This document shows, one piece after another, positions 16,370-24,317 of a DNA stretch of 64,000 nt. The translations under genes and the position numbers were made by a program. The notes beneath the pieces were generated by a model. That model was given only the letters and a program-made list of their open reading frames with translations. It did no database searches and was not told the DNA's origin. Source of the DNA: Rhizobium leguminosarum bv. trifolii WSM2297 (GTDB lineage: Bacteria > Pseudomonadota > Alphaproteobacteria > Rhizobiales > Rhizobiaceae); assembly GCF_000271845.1 (NCBI RefSeq), contig NZ_JH719392.1:533828-597827 (forward strand), written 5' to 3'. Positions within the stretch are counted from its first letter, which is position 1. Each line of letters starts with the position of its first letter.

Positions 16370-17575
16370 TTGGGTGTTTTGGACAACATTAGCGTATCGA
16401 CGACAGATGTGCGGATCGAGCGGCATGCGACCCAGCTTTCGCGGCAATTGAAGCTGCTGCGCGAAAAGCTGTTTCCGCCGCTGTCGCAGAAGACGCTGCG
16501 GACATTCTCCTCCGGCGAAGCGGCCCAGATGATCGGCGTTTCCGACGGCTATCTTCGCCAGCTCTCGCTGGATGGCAAGGGGCCGCAGCCGGAACTTTCC
16601 CAGAATGGCCGGCGCTCCTATACGCTTGGTCAGATCAATGAATTGCGCCATTATATGGCAAAGCTCAAGCCGAAGGATGCGCTCTCCTATCTTCCATGGC
16701 GGCGCCCCGGCGAGAAGCTGCAGACGGTTGCCGTTACCAATTTCAAGGGCGGCTCGGCCAAGACGACGACGACGCTCTATCTAGCGCAATATCTGGCGCT
16801 GGAAGGGTATCGGGTGCTCGCCATCGATCTCGATCCGCAGGCCTCGCTCTCATCGATGCTCGGCGTTCAGCCGGAATTCGATCTTGCCGATGGCGATACG
16901 CTTTATGGCGCCATTCGCTACGATGCCGGGCGCAAGCCGCTGAAGGAGATTGTCCGCAAGACCTATTTCGAGGGGCTCGATCTGGTGCCGGGCAATCTCG
17001 AATTGATGGAGTTCGAGCACGAGACGCCGCGGGCGCTGAATGATCGGCAGAAGCCGGCTGAATTGTTCTTCCGCCGCGTCGGTATTGCGATCGCCGAGGT
17101 CGAGGCCGAGTATGACGTCGTGGTGATCGATTGCCCGCCGCAGCTCGGTTACCTCACGCTCGGCGCCGTCTGCGCCGCCACATCGCTGCTGATCACCATC
17201 CATCCGCAGATGGTCGATGTCGCCTCGATGTCGCAGTTTCTGCTAATGACCTCGGATCTGCTCTCGGTCGTGCGCAAGGCCGGTGGCGATCTCCAGCACG
17301 ACTTCATCAAATATGTCGTTACCCGTCACGAGCCGTTCGATGCGCCGCAGTCGCAGATCGTCGCGCTATTGCGCAGCCTGTTCAGCGACGACGTGTTGAC
17401 GGCGACCATTCTCAAATCGACGGCGATCGCCGATGCCGGCTTGACCAAGCAGACTCTCTACGAGATCGAGAAGGGGCAGGTGCGCCGCTCGACCTATGAT
17501 CGGGCGCTGGAATCGGTCACAGCCGCCAACAGCGAAGTTCTCGCCGGCATTCACAAAGCCTGGGGCCGCACATGA
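16370..17575 (+). CDS. repA: Plasmid partitioning ATPase RepA
   Basis: ParA-type Walker ATPase (401 aa) of the repABC system, which drives segregation and represses the repABC promoter. An N-terminal helix-turn-helix region is visible (FSSGEAAQMIGVSDGYLRQLSLDGKGPQPE), then the deviant Walker A motif TNFKGGSAKTTTT near residue 122, the Walker A' strand VLAIDLDPQASLSSMLG, and Walker B VVVIDCPPQLGYLT near residue 245. The ATG at 16370 has AAGG directly in front, so the exact start is not certain. repB follows with an ATGA overlap. Confidence 0.95.
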   Translation: MGVLDNISVSTTDVRIERHATQLSRQLKLLREKLFPPLSQKTLRTFSSGEAAQMIGVSDGYLRQLSLDGKGPQPELSQNGRRSYTLGQINELRHYMAKLKPKDALSYLPWRRPGEKLQTVAVTNFKGGSAKTTTTLYLAQYLALEGYRVLAIDLDPQASLSSMLGVQPEFDLADGDTLYGAIRYDAGRKPLKEIVRKTYFEGLDLVPGNLELMEFEHETPRALNDRQKPAELFFRRVGIAIAEVEAEYDVVVIDCPPQLGYLTLGAVCAATSLLITIHPQMVDVASMSQFLLMTSDLLSVVRKAGGDLQHDFIKYVVTRHEPFDAPQSQIVALLRSLFSDDVLTATILKSTAIADAGLTKQTLYEIEKGQVRRSTYDRALESVTAANSEVLAGIHKAWGRT

Positions 17576-18567
17576 GCAGACGCGATCGCCTGAAAGGTCT
17601 ATTCGACGATACAGCGCAGGAGTTGGCCGCGGCCAACTACGAGGAGACGTCTTCGCGTGGATCGGCCGGGCCGGTTCGCACGATGGCGCTGACCCTCGGG
17701 CGCATGGAGGAAGAGAGCAGGGCGATGCAGGAGGCTTTGCTCTCCGGTGAACGCATCGTCGAACTCGATCCGGATCTGATCGATTCGTCCTTCGTCCGCG
17801 ACCGCCTCGCCGACCAGCCGATCGATATCGAGGACGAGCTGGTGCAGTCGATTGCCGAGAATGGTCAGGAAGTGCCGATCCTGGTGCGCCGTCATCCTGA
17901 GGATGAGGAGCGTTATCAGATCGCTTACGGCCACCGCCGCCTGCAGGCCGTCAAGCTGCTAGGACGCAAGGTGCAGGCGATCGTCCGCAAGCTCGACGAT
18001 ACCGATGTCGTTATCGCGCAGGGCATCGAGAATTCGGCGCGCCGCAATCTTTCCTATATCGAGCGGGCCGTCTTTGCTCTCAATCTCGAACTCAAGGGCT
18101 TTGAGCGCCCCGTGATCATGAAGGCGCTGTCGACCGATAAAACGGAGCTGTCGAAGCTGCTCTCCGTCGCCAGGGCTATTCCGACTGAGATCGTCAGGTC
18201 GGTCGGGGCGGCACCCAGCATTGGGCGACGCAAATGGATGGCGCTTGCCCAGAACTGGAACGGGATGACGGCGGTGCGGCTTGCCAAGCTCATCGGCTCC
18301 GAAAGTTTCATGGCTGAGGAGAGCGACCGGCGTTTCGAGCTCATGGTTGCCGAACTCGCCAGAAAAGAGGCGAAGCCGGAGCCCGCGGAATATGACTGGA
18401 AGCCGAAGAGCGGCGGCAAGATTGCGGGCCGAATCAAGAGCGCCGGCAATTCCTTCACGATCGCGTTGAAGACCGGCGATGCGCCGGATTTCGGCGCTTA
18501 CATTTCACGCCGTCTCGATGAGCTTTACGAAGCCTATCGGGCCGGCAAGTTGCAAGCAGGAGAGTAG
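17572..18567 (+). CDS. repB: Plasmid partitioning protein RepB
   Basis: ParB-type centromere-binding protein (331 aa). The ParB/Spo0J N-terminal segment is clear: VQSIAENGQEVPILVRRHPEDEERYQIAYGHRRLQAVKLLG, followed by IAQGIENSARRNLSYIERAVFALNLE and an HTH around KTELSKLLSVARAIP. The second parS copy lies within codons 17-22 (ELAAAN). The start overlaps the repA stop (ATGA). Confidence 0.95.
   Translation: MSRRDRLKGLFDDTAQELAAANYEETSSRGSAGPVRTMALTLGRMEEESRAMQEALLSGERIVELDPDLIDSSFVRDRLADQPIDIEDELVQSIAENGQEVPILVRRHPEDEERYQIAYGHRRLQAVKLLGRKVQAIVRKLDDTDVVIAQGIENSARRNLSYIERAVFALNLELKGFERPVIMKALSTDKTELSKLLSVARAIPTEIVRSVGAAPSIGRRKWMALAQNWNGMTAVRLAKLIGSESFMAEESDRRFELMVAELARKEAKPEPAEYDWKPKSGGKIAGRIKSAGNSFTIALKTGDAPDFGAYISRRLDELYEAYRAGKLQAGE
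17622..17637. other. parS: parS centromere site 2, inside repB
   Basis: Identical 16-bp palindrome to the site upstream of repA, embedded in the repB reading frame where it encodes part of E-L-A-A-A-N. The exact identity, including synonymous positions, argues that it is a functional RepB-binding site rather than coding coincidence. Binding here could also give repB feedback control. Confidence 0.75.
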
Positions 18568-18574
18568 GCCGCAA

Positions 18575-18628
18575 AAGAAAAAAGCCTCCGAACGTTGCCG
18601 CCGCGGAAGCCTTTCTCATATCTGGACA
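18575..18628 (-). ncRNA. incA: Antisense ctRNA (incA) between repB and repC
   Basis: repABC plasmids carry a short antisense RNA here that limits repC expression and sets copy number and incompatibility. On the minus strand there is a -35 TTGACA (18657-18662), a 17-bp spacer and a weak -10 GATTCT (18634-18639), giving a start near 18628. The transcript ends in a rho-independent terminator: stem AGGCTTCCG/CGGAGGCT (18604-18612 with 18583-18590) followed by six T (18583-18578). Predicted length is about 50-55 nt. Confidence 0.75.
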
Positions 18629-18721
18629 ATCTGAGAATCGCACTTCCTCGAATCACTGTCAAGCGTCTTCGGCATCCTTTTGGGTGGTAGGTTTCTTTTG
18701 CCTTGAAAAAAGGTGAGGGAC

Positions 18722-19936
18722 ATGGAGCCTCAATATGTATCGACGCCCTTTGGGCGGCGATCGATGACGCTTGGCATGCTGGCAAGCCAGGAAAATGCCA
18801 GCAAGGTCGATCCGGACGCATCGGTCGACAAGTGGAAGATCTTTCGCGCGCTCTGCGAAGCAAAGGAGATGGTCGGCGTATCCGATCGTGCCCTGGCTGT
18901 CCTCAACGCGTTGTTGACCTTCTATCCGAAGACCGAGATTGCCGAGGCCAACGGCTTCGTCGTCTTCCCCTCCAACGAGCAGCTTTCGCTGCGCACGCAT
19001 GGCATGGCCGGCACGACGCTGCGGCGGAACCTGGCGATGCTGGTGGAGGCGGGCCTGATCATCCGGCGCGATAGCCCGAACGGGAAACGTTTTGCCCGCC
19101 GCAACGGCGAGGGCGGGCTTGGAGAGGCCTTTGGTTTCAGTCTGGCGCCACTGGTTGCGCGCGCCGGCGAGATAGAAGCGCAGGCGGCCCAAGTGCTCGC
19201 CGGCAAGCTCGAATGGAAGCGCCTGCGGGAGCGGCTGACATTGTGCCGTCGTGACATCTCCAAACTCATCGAAATCGCGCTGGAAGAGGAAATTGCCGGC
19301 GAATGGATCGAGATGCAGAAGCATTTCAATCTGCTTTCAGCAAGCCTTCCGCGCCGCCCGTCGGCTGTCGAGATGGAAAATCTGCTGGCCGACCTCGAAG
19401 CTTTCCGTGAAATGATCGTCAAAACGTTGGAATTGAAGACGAAAACAGAAAAAACAGACGCCAATGATAGCCAAAACGGTCGGCACATACATAATTCAAA
19501 CCCACACGCCTTATCTGAACTTGAACCAAGCTTCGAAACGAAGCAGGGCGTAAAGTCGGAGGAAGAACCGCGGCCGTGGCGGGAGCCGCCAAAATCCTTC
19601 CCGCTCGCCATGGTGCTACAGGCCTGCCCGGAGGTCGCAGCTTACGGCCCAGGCGGCAAGATCGGCAGCTGGCGGGATCTGATGGCGGCGGCCGTCATCG
19701 TCCGTTCGACGCTGGGTGTCAGCCCGAGCGCCTATCAGCTGGCCTGTGACGTCATGGGGCCGGAAAACGCCGCCACGGTGATCGCCTGCATTCTGGAACG
19801 AGGCGGACATATCAACTCGGCCGGCGGCTACCTGCGTGATCTGACGCGGCGGGCGGAGCGGGGCGAATTCTCGCTCGGGCCGATGCTGATGGCGCTGATG
19901 CGGGCCAATGGTCCGTTGGTGGGGAAAACCGGATGA
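18722..19936 (+). CDS. repC: Replication initiator RepC
   Basis: Initiator protein of the repABC replicon (404 aa). The family N-terminus is plain (STPFGRRSMTLGMLASQE), then LNALLTFYPKTEIAEANGFVVFPSNEQLSLRTHGMAGTTLRRNLAMLVEAGLIIRRDSPNGKRFARR, a winged-helix DNA-binding region, and the C-terminal segment GSWRDLMAAAVIVRSTLGVSPSAYQLACDVMGPENAA. The ATG at 18722 has AGGTGAGG just upstream; a GTG at 18713 is inside that motif. Its leader overlaps the ctRNA target. The origin is expected within its own coding sequence. Confidence 0.95.
   Translation: MEPQYVSTPFGRRSMTLGMLASQENASKVDPDASVDKWKIFRALCEAKEMVGVSDRALAVLNALLTFYPKTEIAEANGFVVFPSNEQLSLRTHGMAGTTLRRNLAMLVEAGLIIRRDSPNGKRFARRNGEGGLGEAFGFSLAPLVARAGEIEAQAAQVLAGKLEWKRLRERLTLCRRDISKLIEIALEEEIAGEWIEMQKHFNLLSASLPRRPSAVEMENLLADLEAFREMIVKTLELKTKTEKTDANDSQNGRHIHNSNPHALSELEPSFETKQGVKSEEEPRPWREPPKSFPLAMVLQACPEVAAYGPGGKIGSWRDLMAAAVIVRSTLGVSPSAYQLACDVMGPENAATVIACILERGGHINSAGGYLRDLTRRAERGEFSLGPMLMALMRANGPLVGKTG
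19420..19530. other. Putative replication origin (oriV) within repC
   Basis: A locally A-rich stretch inside the otherwise GC-rich repC coding sequence, encoding Lys/Asn/Thr-rich residues (KTLELKTKTEKTDANDSQNG). In repABC plasmids studied so far the origin lies in an AT-rich segment in the middle of repC. Assignment is by position and composition only. Confidence 0.5.
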
Positions 19937-20117
19937 GCGGAGGCGAAAAAAGCTTCGCGCCAGTTGCGGCGGTTAGAAGAAGGTGCGGCCTGGCAATCAG
20001 CCACCTAACCGCATCCTTTCCCAGCACTTTTGTTGAAATATGCCGTTAACCATGTCATAGATGACGGAAGAAAACATGCGTTTTGCTTCCATTTGTGAAA
20101 AACCGTAAAGCTTAACA

Positions 20118-21251
20118 ATGCGCTACGAACTCGACAGTGCGATGCTTCAAACTCTGCTTCCATCCTTTGCCGCGGCAGAGGATGCGCTGGCACGGCTGGA
20201 CGAGCGAGTGTTGCGTTCGCCGGTCGGGGAGGGGTTTGCCGAACGCAGCCATTTCTTCGATTCCGCCGGCGCGCTGTGGGTGGCCGGCGAACTCGTGCAT
20301 GTCGAGGATCTAGTGTTGCACGATGCGCATATGGACAGTCGCGCCCCGAGCCACGAGCTGACCATCGCCCACGCCGTGCTGCGGGCACGTCGGCGCATCT
20401 GGACCGGCGACCCCTCCTGGGCGCTTGGAGCGCCGGGACTGGCAACGTTGACGGCGACGCTCGGGGAAGGGGAGGGGGATACGCGGGAACCGAAGCCTCC
20501 CGAGGTGCCCGCCGAGACCGACGACGAGGGCGAGGATCAAGACGGGCCGCTCGCCTCCGAGATGGCGGAGATCGACGCCATCCTCGCGCGCTCGCAGAAG
20601 CTCCTCGATATCCACACGGGTAAGACGCCGGCCGGCGAACAGGTCGCAGTCGCGGCGGCACGGCGAAACGAGGATCCTCTGGGCCTGCTCGGCGATGACG
20701 AATGGAACGAGGAACAGCGGCTGGCCGAGTGGCGCGGGCTATTGCCATTGGCGGATAGCTTGCCGGCGGTTCTCGGCGCGATCATCCTTTTCGAAGCGTG
20801 GGAGAGGATCGAGCCGCTGCGGCGTCAGCATTGGCTCGGCGGTCTTCTGGTCGCTAGTCATCTGCGTGCCCGCGGCAAGATCGCCTCGCATCTCTTTTCT
20901 TTCTACGGCGGGCTGAAGCTGGTGCGCCATGAGCGTCGCCGGTCACGCGACCGGGCAACGCGGCTGCAGGCCTTTCTGGAGGCGATGCATCTTGGGGCTA
21001 CTGCCGGATTGAAGGAACTCGACCGGTTGACGCTGGCGCGCACTCAGATGGAGCTGCGCTTTCGCGGCCGCCGGTCGAACAGCAGCCTGCCGGACCTTGC
21101 CGATTTTATCCTGTCGCGGCCGATGGTCTCGGCGGCGATGATTGCCCGCCATCTGCGCATCACCCCACGCGGCGCGCTGAACCTCGTCAACGAGATCGGC
21201 ATTCGTGAAATCACCGGCCGCGGCCGCTATCGCGCCTGGGGCATCATCTGA
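20118..21251 (+). CDS. RHE_PE00001-family protein (DUF1612 plus C-terminal HTH)
   Basis: 377-aa protein of unknown function, of a type typically found next to repABC cassettes in Rhizobium plasmids. The N-terminal half (LLPSFAAAEDALARLDERVLRSPVGEGFAERSHF...WVAGELVHVEDLVLHDAHMD) is DUF1612-like. A low-complexity acidic linker spans about residues 115-145. The C-terminus has a helix-turn-helix with DFILSRPMVSAAMIARHLRITPRGALNLVNEIGIREITGRGRYRAWGII. The acidic linker and HTH suggest a regulator or adaptor, but no activity is known to me. It lies 181 bp after repC on the same strand; the gap has no strong gene signal. Confidence 0.8.
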   Translation: MRYELDSAMLQTLLPSFAAAEDALARLDERVLRSPVGEGFAERSHFFDSAGALWVAGELVHVEDLVLHDAHMDSRAPSHELTIAHAVLRARRRIWTGDPSWALGAPGLATLTATLGEGEGDTREPKPPEVPAETDDEGEDQDGPLASEMAEIDAILARSQKLLDIHTGKTPAGEQVAVAAARRNEDPLGLLGDDEWNEEQRLAEWRGLLPLADSLPAVLGAIILFEAWERIEPLRRQHWLGGLLVASHLRARGKIASHLFSFYGGLKLVRHERRRSRDRATRLQAFLEAMHLGATAGLKELDRLTLARTQMELRFRGRRSNSSLPDLADFILSRPMVSAAMIARHLRITPRGALNLVNEIGIREITGRGRYRAWGII

Positions 21252-21260
21252 AACGAAGAC

Positions 21261-21281
21261 GGCCGGGCATCGAGCCCGGCC
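21261..21281. terminator. Bidirectional hairpin terminator
   Basis: Perfect 8-bp stem GGCCGGGC-ATCGA-GCCCGGCC between two convergent genes, nine bases after the upstream stop codon. A short CCTTTAA follows on the plus strand. Position and stability support transcription termination. Confidence 0.6.
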
Positions 21282-21372
21282 ATCTCCTTTAAGTGAACAC
21301 CCGATCTGCCACCCTGTTACGGATCGGCAGACCGGGCGCTCTTGCGCTTCCATTGCCCCCGGAAGCGCGGTC

Positions 21373-22083
21373 CTATTCCCGCTCGCCCGTGAAGTTGAGC
21401 AGAAGCTGGAAGATGTTGACGAAGTTCAGGTAGAGCGAGAGTGCGCCGAAGACGGCGAGTTTCTGGTTCGATTCCTGATCGTAGTTTTCCGAATACTGTT
21501 CCTTGATGTTCTGCGTGTCGTAGGCGGTGAGGCCGACGAAGACGACGATACCGATCACCGAGATGGCGAACTGCAGCGCGGACGAACCGAGGAAGATGTT
21601 GACGATGCTGGCGATGACAACGCCGATGAGGCCCATCATCAGGAACGAGCCCATGCGCGAGAGGTCACGCTTCGTCACATAGCCGTAAAGGCTGGTGGCG
21701 CCGAACATCGTTGCAGTGATGAAGAAGGTCCGCGCGATGCTCGTCCCGGTGAAGACCAGGAAAACGGAGGCGAGCGACAGGCCCATCACGGCGCAGAAGG
21801 CCCAGAAGGTGATCTGCGCGGTGCTGGCCGACATCGTCTGGATGCGGAACGAGAAGAAGAAGACAAAGGCGAGCGGCGCCAGCATCACCACCCACTTCAA
21901 CGGCGAGCCGAAGATCGGGACATAGAGGGCTGGCGTCGAGCCGACGACGAAGGCGACGAGGCCGGTTATGACGAGGCCGAGAGCCATGTAATTGTAGACG
22001 CGCAGCATGTGCTGGCGCAGGCCTTCGTCGAAGACGGCCTGGGAGCCGGCGACGGCACCGTAGCGGGAATTGATCGGGTTCAT
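21373..22083 (-). CDS. Bax inhibitor-1 / YccA-family membrane protein
   Basis: 236-aa integral membrane protein with seven hydrophobic segments and the BI-1/YccA signatures: HMLRVYNYMALGLVITGLVAF near residue 25, MGLSLASVFLVFTGTSIARTFFITATMFGATSLYGYVTKRDLS in the middle, and VGLTAYDTQNIKEQYSE toward the C-terminus with conserved acidic residues that form the proton/calcium-sensing site in the family. The biological role in rhizobia is unclear. It follows the anti-sigma gene by 20 bp and could be co-transcribed with it. Confidence 0.9.
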   Translation of the reverse strand: MNPINSRYGAVAGSQAVFDEGLRQHMLRVYNYMALGLVITGLVAFVVGSTPALYVPIFGSPLKWVVMLAPLAFVFFFSFRIQTMSASTAQITFWAFCAVMGLSLASVFLVFTGTSIARTFFITATMFGATSLYGYVTKRDLSRMGSFLMMGLIGVVIASIVNIFLGSSALQFAISVIGIVVFVGLTAYDTQNIKEQYSENYDQESNQKLAVFGALSLYLNFVNIFQLLLNFTGERE

Positions 22084-22103
22084 GCTGATCTCCTCGGTTT
22101 GAA

Positions 22104-22877
22104 CTAATAGAGCGAGCGGGCGAGCCGTTCGGCCGCCTGATCGAGATTGAGACCGCTATCGGCGGCGATCAGCGCATAGGCGACCTCGCCGATCTGCCAA
22201 TAGGCGGCTTCTGCTTTCTCAAGTGCGAGATGGCTGACCGGCTTGACCTCGAAGGTGCCCGGGCGAACGGCGAAAAGCGATAGCCGCTTTCCATCCGACT
22301 GCTCGATCGCCATCTCGACGCTGGGGCCGAATTCGGACGGGAAGATCTGCACGTCGGCGACCTTCCAATCCCCAGGCAGTTCCGGCATCACGATCGCGGT
22401 GGCGGCGCGAATGTCGTCAGCGCTGTAGGTCGCCGGCGTCTGCGCAGGCATTGATTGGCGCAGGACGGCGGTCTGATAGGCGCGCACGGCATCCTCGACA
22501 TAGGCGGGCGCCGGCACCGATGCCGACACTTCCGTCGCCGAGAAAGCGCCGAAGGAATTATGCGCCACCCAGCCGGCGGTAACCAGAATACCGACAGCGG
22601 CAATGCGCTGCAGGGAATGGAAGATGTGGCCATAGGAAAGGCCCCGTTCCAGCCGGCGGGCAGCATCGCGGGTCTCGGGGCGGCCGAAGGCGCTTTCGCC
22701 GGCAAGCGCCAGGCGCAGTTCACCCTTGACGCTGAGGTCGGCCATCACCTTGGCGGCAATCGCCGGGTGGTCGGAAAGATAGGATTCCACCTGGATGCGG
22801 CGGGCCACATCGAGCTCGCCATCGACATAGGCGTCGAGATCGGCATCGAGGATCGGATCAATTGCTTTCATTGCCAT
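22104..22877 (-). CDS. Transmembrane anti-sigma factor
   Basis: 257-aa partner of the ECF sigma factor encoded just upstream. The N-terminal cytoplasmic part (ILDADLDAYVDGELDVARRIQVESYLSDHPAIAAKVMADL) is the anti-sigma domain seen in RsiA/ChrR-like regulators without an obvious zinc HXXXCXXC motif. A single membrane segment lies around residues 90-112 (IAAVGILVTAGWVAHNSFGAF). The remainder is presumably periplasmic and may sense envelope or oxidative stress. The start overlaps the sigma gene by 20 bp. Confidence 0.8.
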   Translation of the reverse strand: MAMKAIDPILDADLDAYVDGELDVARRIQVESYLSDHPAIAAKVMADLSVKGELRLALAGESAFGRPETRDAARRLERGLSYGHIFHSLQRIAAVGILVTAGWVAHNSFGAFSATEVSASVPAPAYVEDAVRAYQTAVLRQSMPAQTPATYSADDIRAATAIVMPELPGDWKVADVQIFPSEFGPSVEMAIEQSDGKRLSLFAVRPGTFEVKPVSHLALEKAEAAYWQIGEVAYALIAADSGLNLDQAAERLARSLY

Positions 22878-23397
22878 CCCCTCCGATCAGTCTCAGATGC
22901 GAAACGCGCGGTGTCTTCGCCTCGAATTCGCGCAGCTGCGCGCGGGCACGCGAGATACGCGACATCAGCGTCCCCACAGGGATGCCGAGCGCATTGGCGG
23001 CTTCCTGGTAGGAAAAGTCTTCGATCGCAACCAGATGCAGCGCCTCGCGCTGTTCCTCCGGCAGGTCGAAAAAGGCGTCGCGCACCTGCTGCAGCCGCAC
23101 GGCATGTTCCTGGCCGGCCGGCAGAGACTGCTCGGCCTCGACAGCCGCCTCGTCATGGCGGCGCGTCAGCGACCGGTTTTGGCGCAGGCGGTCGATATGT
23201 GCATTGTGCAGGATGGAGAGCAGCCAGGTGCGCAGATTGCCGCCGCTGCGGAAGCTCTTTTTCTTTTCGAGCGCGCGCACCAGCGCGTCATGCACCAGAT
23301 CCTCTGCCTCGTCCGAATTGCGCACCAGCGAGCGAGCGTAGCGCCTGAGCGCTGCAAGCTGTCCGATGACGTCGAAGGGGCGTTCTTTCCGTTCCAT
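22858..23397 (-). CDS. ECF-family RNA polymerase sigma factor
   Basis: 179-aa group IV sigma factor. Region 2 is present (LAALRRYARSLVRNSDEAEDLVHDALVRALEKKKSFRSGGNLRTWLLSILHNAHIDRLRQ), as is region 4 (FFDLPEEQREALHLVAIEDFSYQEAANALGIPVGTLMSRISRARAQLREF). I chose the ATG at 23397; the open frame continues upstream to 23514 but without family similarity. There is no clear ribosome-binding site. A GGAAT-N17-CGTA promoter-like pair ends about 10 bp upstream, so the message may be leaderless. It is paired with an anti-sigma gene. Confidence 0.9.
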   Translation of the reverse strand: MERKERPFDVIGQLAALRRYARSLVRNSDEAEDLVHDALVRALEKKKSFRSGGNLRTWLLSILHNAHIDRLRQNRSLTRRHDEAAVEAEQSLPAGQEHAVRLQQVRDAFFDLPEEQREALHLVAIEDFSYQEAANALGIPVGTLMSRISRARAQLREFEAKTPRVSHLRLIGGDGNESN

Positions 23398-23406
23398 GAT
23401 TGAGTA

Positions 23407-23432
23407 TACGGAAGTCCGATGCGTTTTATTCC
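23407..23432 (-). promoter_or_regulatory. Putative autoregulatory ECF promoter
   Basis: On the minus strand GGAAT (23428-23432) and CGTA (23407-23410) are separated by 17 bp, resembling the -35/-10 pattern of ECF sigma factors. It directly precedes the sigma gene, as expected for autoregulation. The predicted transcription start falls within a few bases of the ATG. Confidence 0.45.
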
Positions 23433-23582
23433 AGGCAGGGATAAAAAAATCATGCCGGCCGAGGTACATCCCCGGAAAGCCCGAAATATCCTCTTCTGCG
23501 GACGGACGCCTCAAATCCGCGATTGTTTATGACAATTACATGACAGATCATAACGCCGCTGATTTGAAGGGGAAAATCAAGA

Positions 23583-23891
23583 ATGAAGGAAAAGAAGCGA
23601 GTCTACGAAGCTCTCGTAGACGGCGCCATGGAAGGGCTGACAGATCAGGCGCTTTATGATTTCGTCAAGTCGCGTTGTCCGAAGGCCACCAGCAAGAAGA
23701 TCGTTCGGGCCTCGCTTCTCGCTCTCCTCGATCCTCATCTCAAGGACCGCAATATTCTCGACGTGATCTACGCGCTGGCGATCAAGCATCGGCTGGATGA
23801 CGGCGTGCTGGATGACGGCGAAGACGAGGAGGCCGACGAGCGGGTTTCCGGCTCGCTGGCAGCCAACCAGAACATGCCGCAGCTTTCCTGA
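23583..23891 (+). CDS. Conserved small hypothetical protein
   Basis: 102-aa acidic protein with no family I recognise. A helical core (VYEALVDGAMEGLTDQALYDFVKSRCPKATSKKIVRASLLALLDPHLKDRNILDVIYALAIKHRL) is followed by a strongly acidic tail (DDGVLDDGEDEEADE). No signal peptide or membrane segment. AGGGG lies upstream of the ATG at a rather long distance. It is divergent from the sigma factor gene and convergent with cueR. Codon use matches the neighbours, which supports a real gene. Confidence 0.65.
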   Translation: MKEKKRVYEALVDGAMEGLTDQALYDFVKSRCPKATSKKIVRASLLALLDPHLKDRNILDVIYALAIKHRLDDGVLDDGEDEEADERVSGSLAANQNMPQLS

Positions 23892-23918
23892 AGCGCGCCG
23901 CCTGCTCTCCCGAAATGC

Positions 23919-24308
23919 TCAGCCACTGTGCGAAAGCCCTTCGAGGATCGGACAGTCCGGCCGGTCATTGCCGTGACAGGCATGCACGAGGTGCTCCAGC
24001 GTGCGGCGCAGTTCAGTGAGATCGCGAATTTTGCGGTCGATCTCGGCAAGCTTGGTCTCGGCAATATCCTTGACGTCGGCGCTTGCGCGGCTTTTGTCCT
24101 CGTAGAGCGCCAGCAACTGCCGGCATTCCTCGACGGAGAAGCCGAGACCGCGCGAGCGCTGCAGGAAGCGCAGCTTGTGAACGTCGGTCGCGGCATAGTC
24201 GCGGTAGCCGTTTCCGCCCCTTTCGGGGCGGATGAGGCCGATATCCTCGTAATAGCGGATGGTCTTGGAAGGCAGGCCGGAACGCTCCGATGCTTCGCCG
24301 ATATTCAT
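23919..24308 (-). CDS. cueR: Copper-responsive MerR-family regulator CueR/HmrR
   Basis: 129-aa MerR-type activator. The N-terminal winged-helix is MNIGEASERSGLPSKTIRYYEDIGLIRPERGGNGYRDY, followed by the dimerisation helix. The C-terminus has the metal-binding loop HACHGNDRPDCPIL with the two cysteines spaced as in Cu(I)-sensing CueR/HmrR. It lies 9 bp after actP on the same strand, and a CueR-type box is present in the actP promoter. Expected to activate actP under copper excess. Confidence 0.93.
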   Translation of the reverse strand: MNIGEASERSGLPSKTIRYYEDIGLIRPERGGNGYRDYAATDVHKLRFLQRSRGLGFSVEECRQLLALYEDKSRASADVKDIAETKLAEIDRKIRDLTELRRTLEHLVHACHGNDRPDCPILEGLSHSG

Positions 24309-24317
24309 CGCCGTCTC

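Noticed and set aside
22084..22103. ybhL leader RNA expected upstream of the BI-1 family gene
   Set aside because: Only 20 bp separate the gene from the upstream anti-sigma gene; too short and no matching structure.
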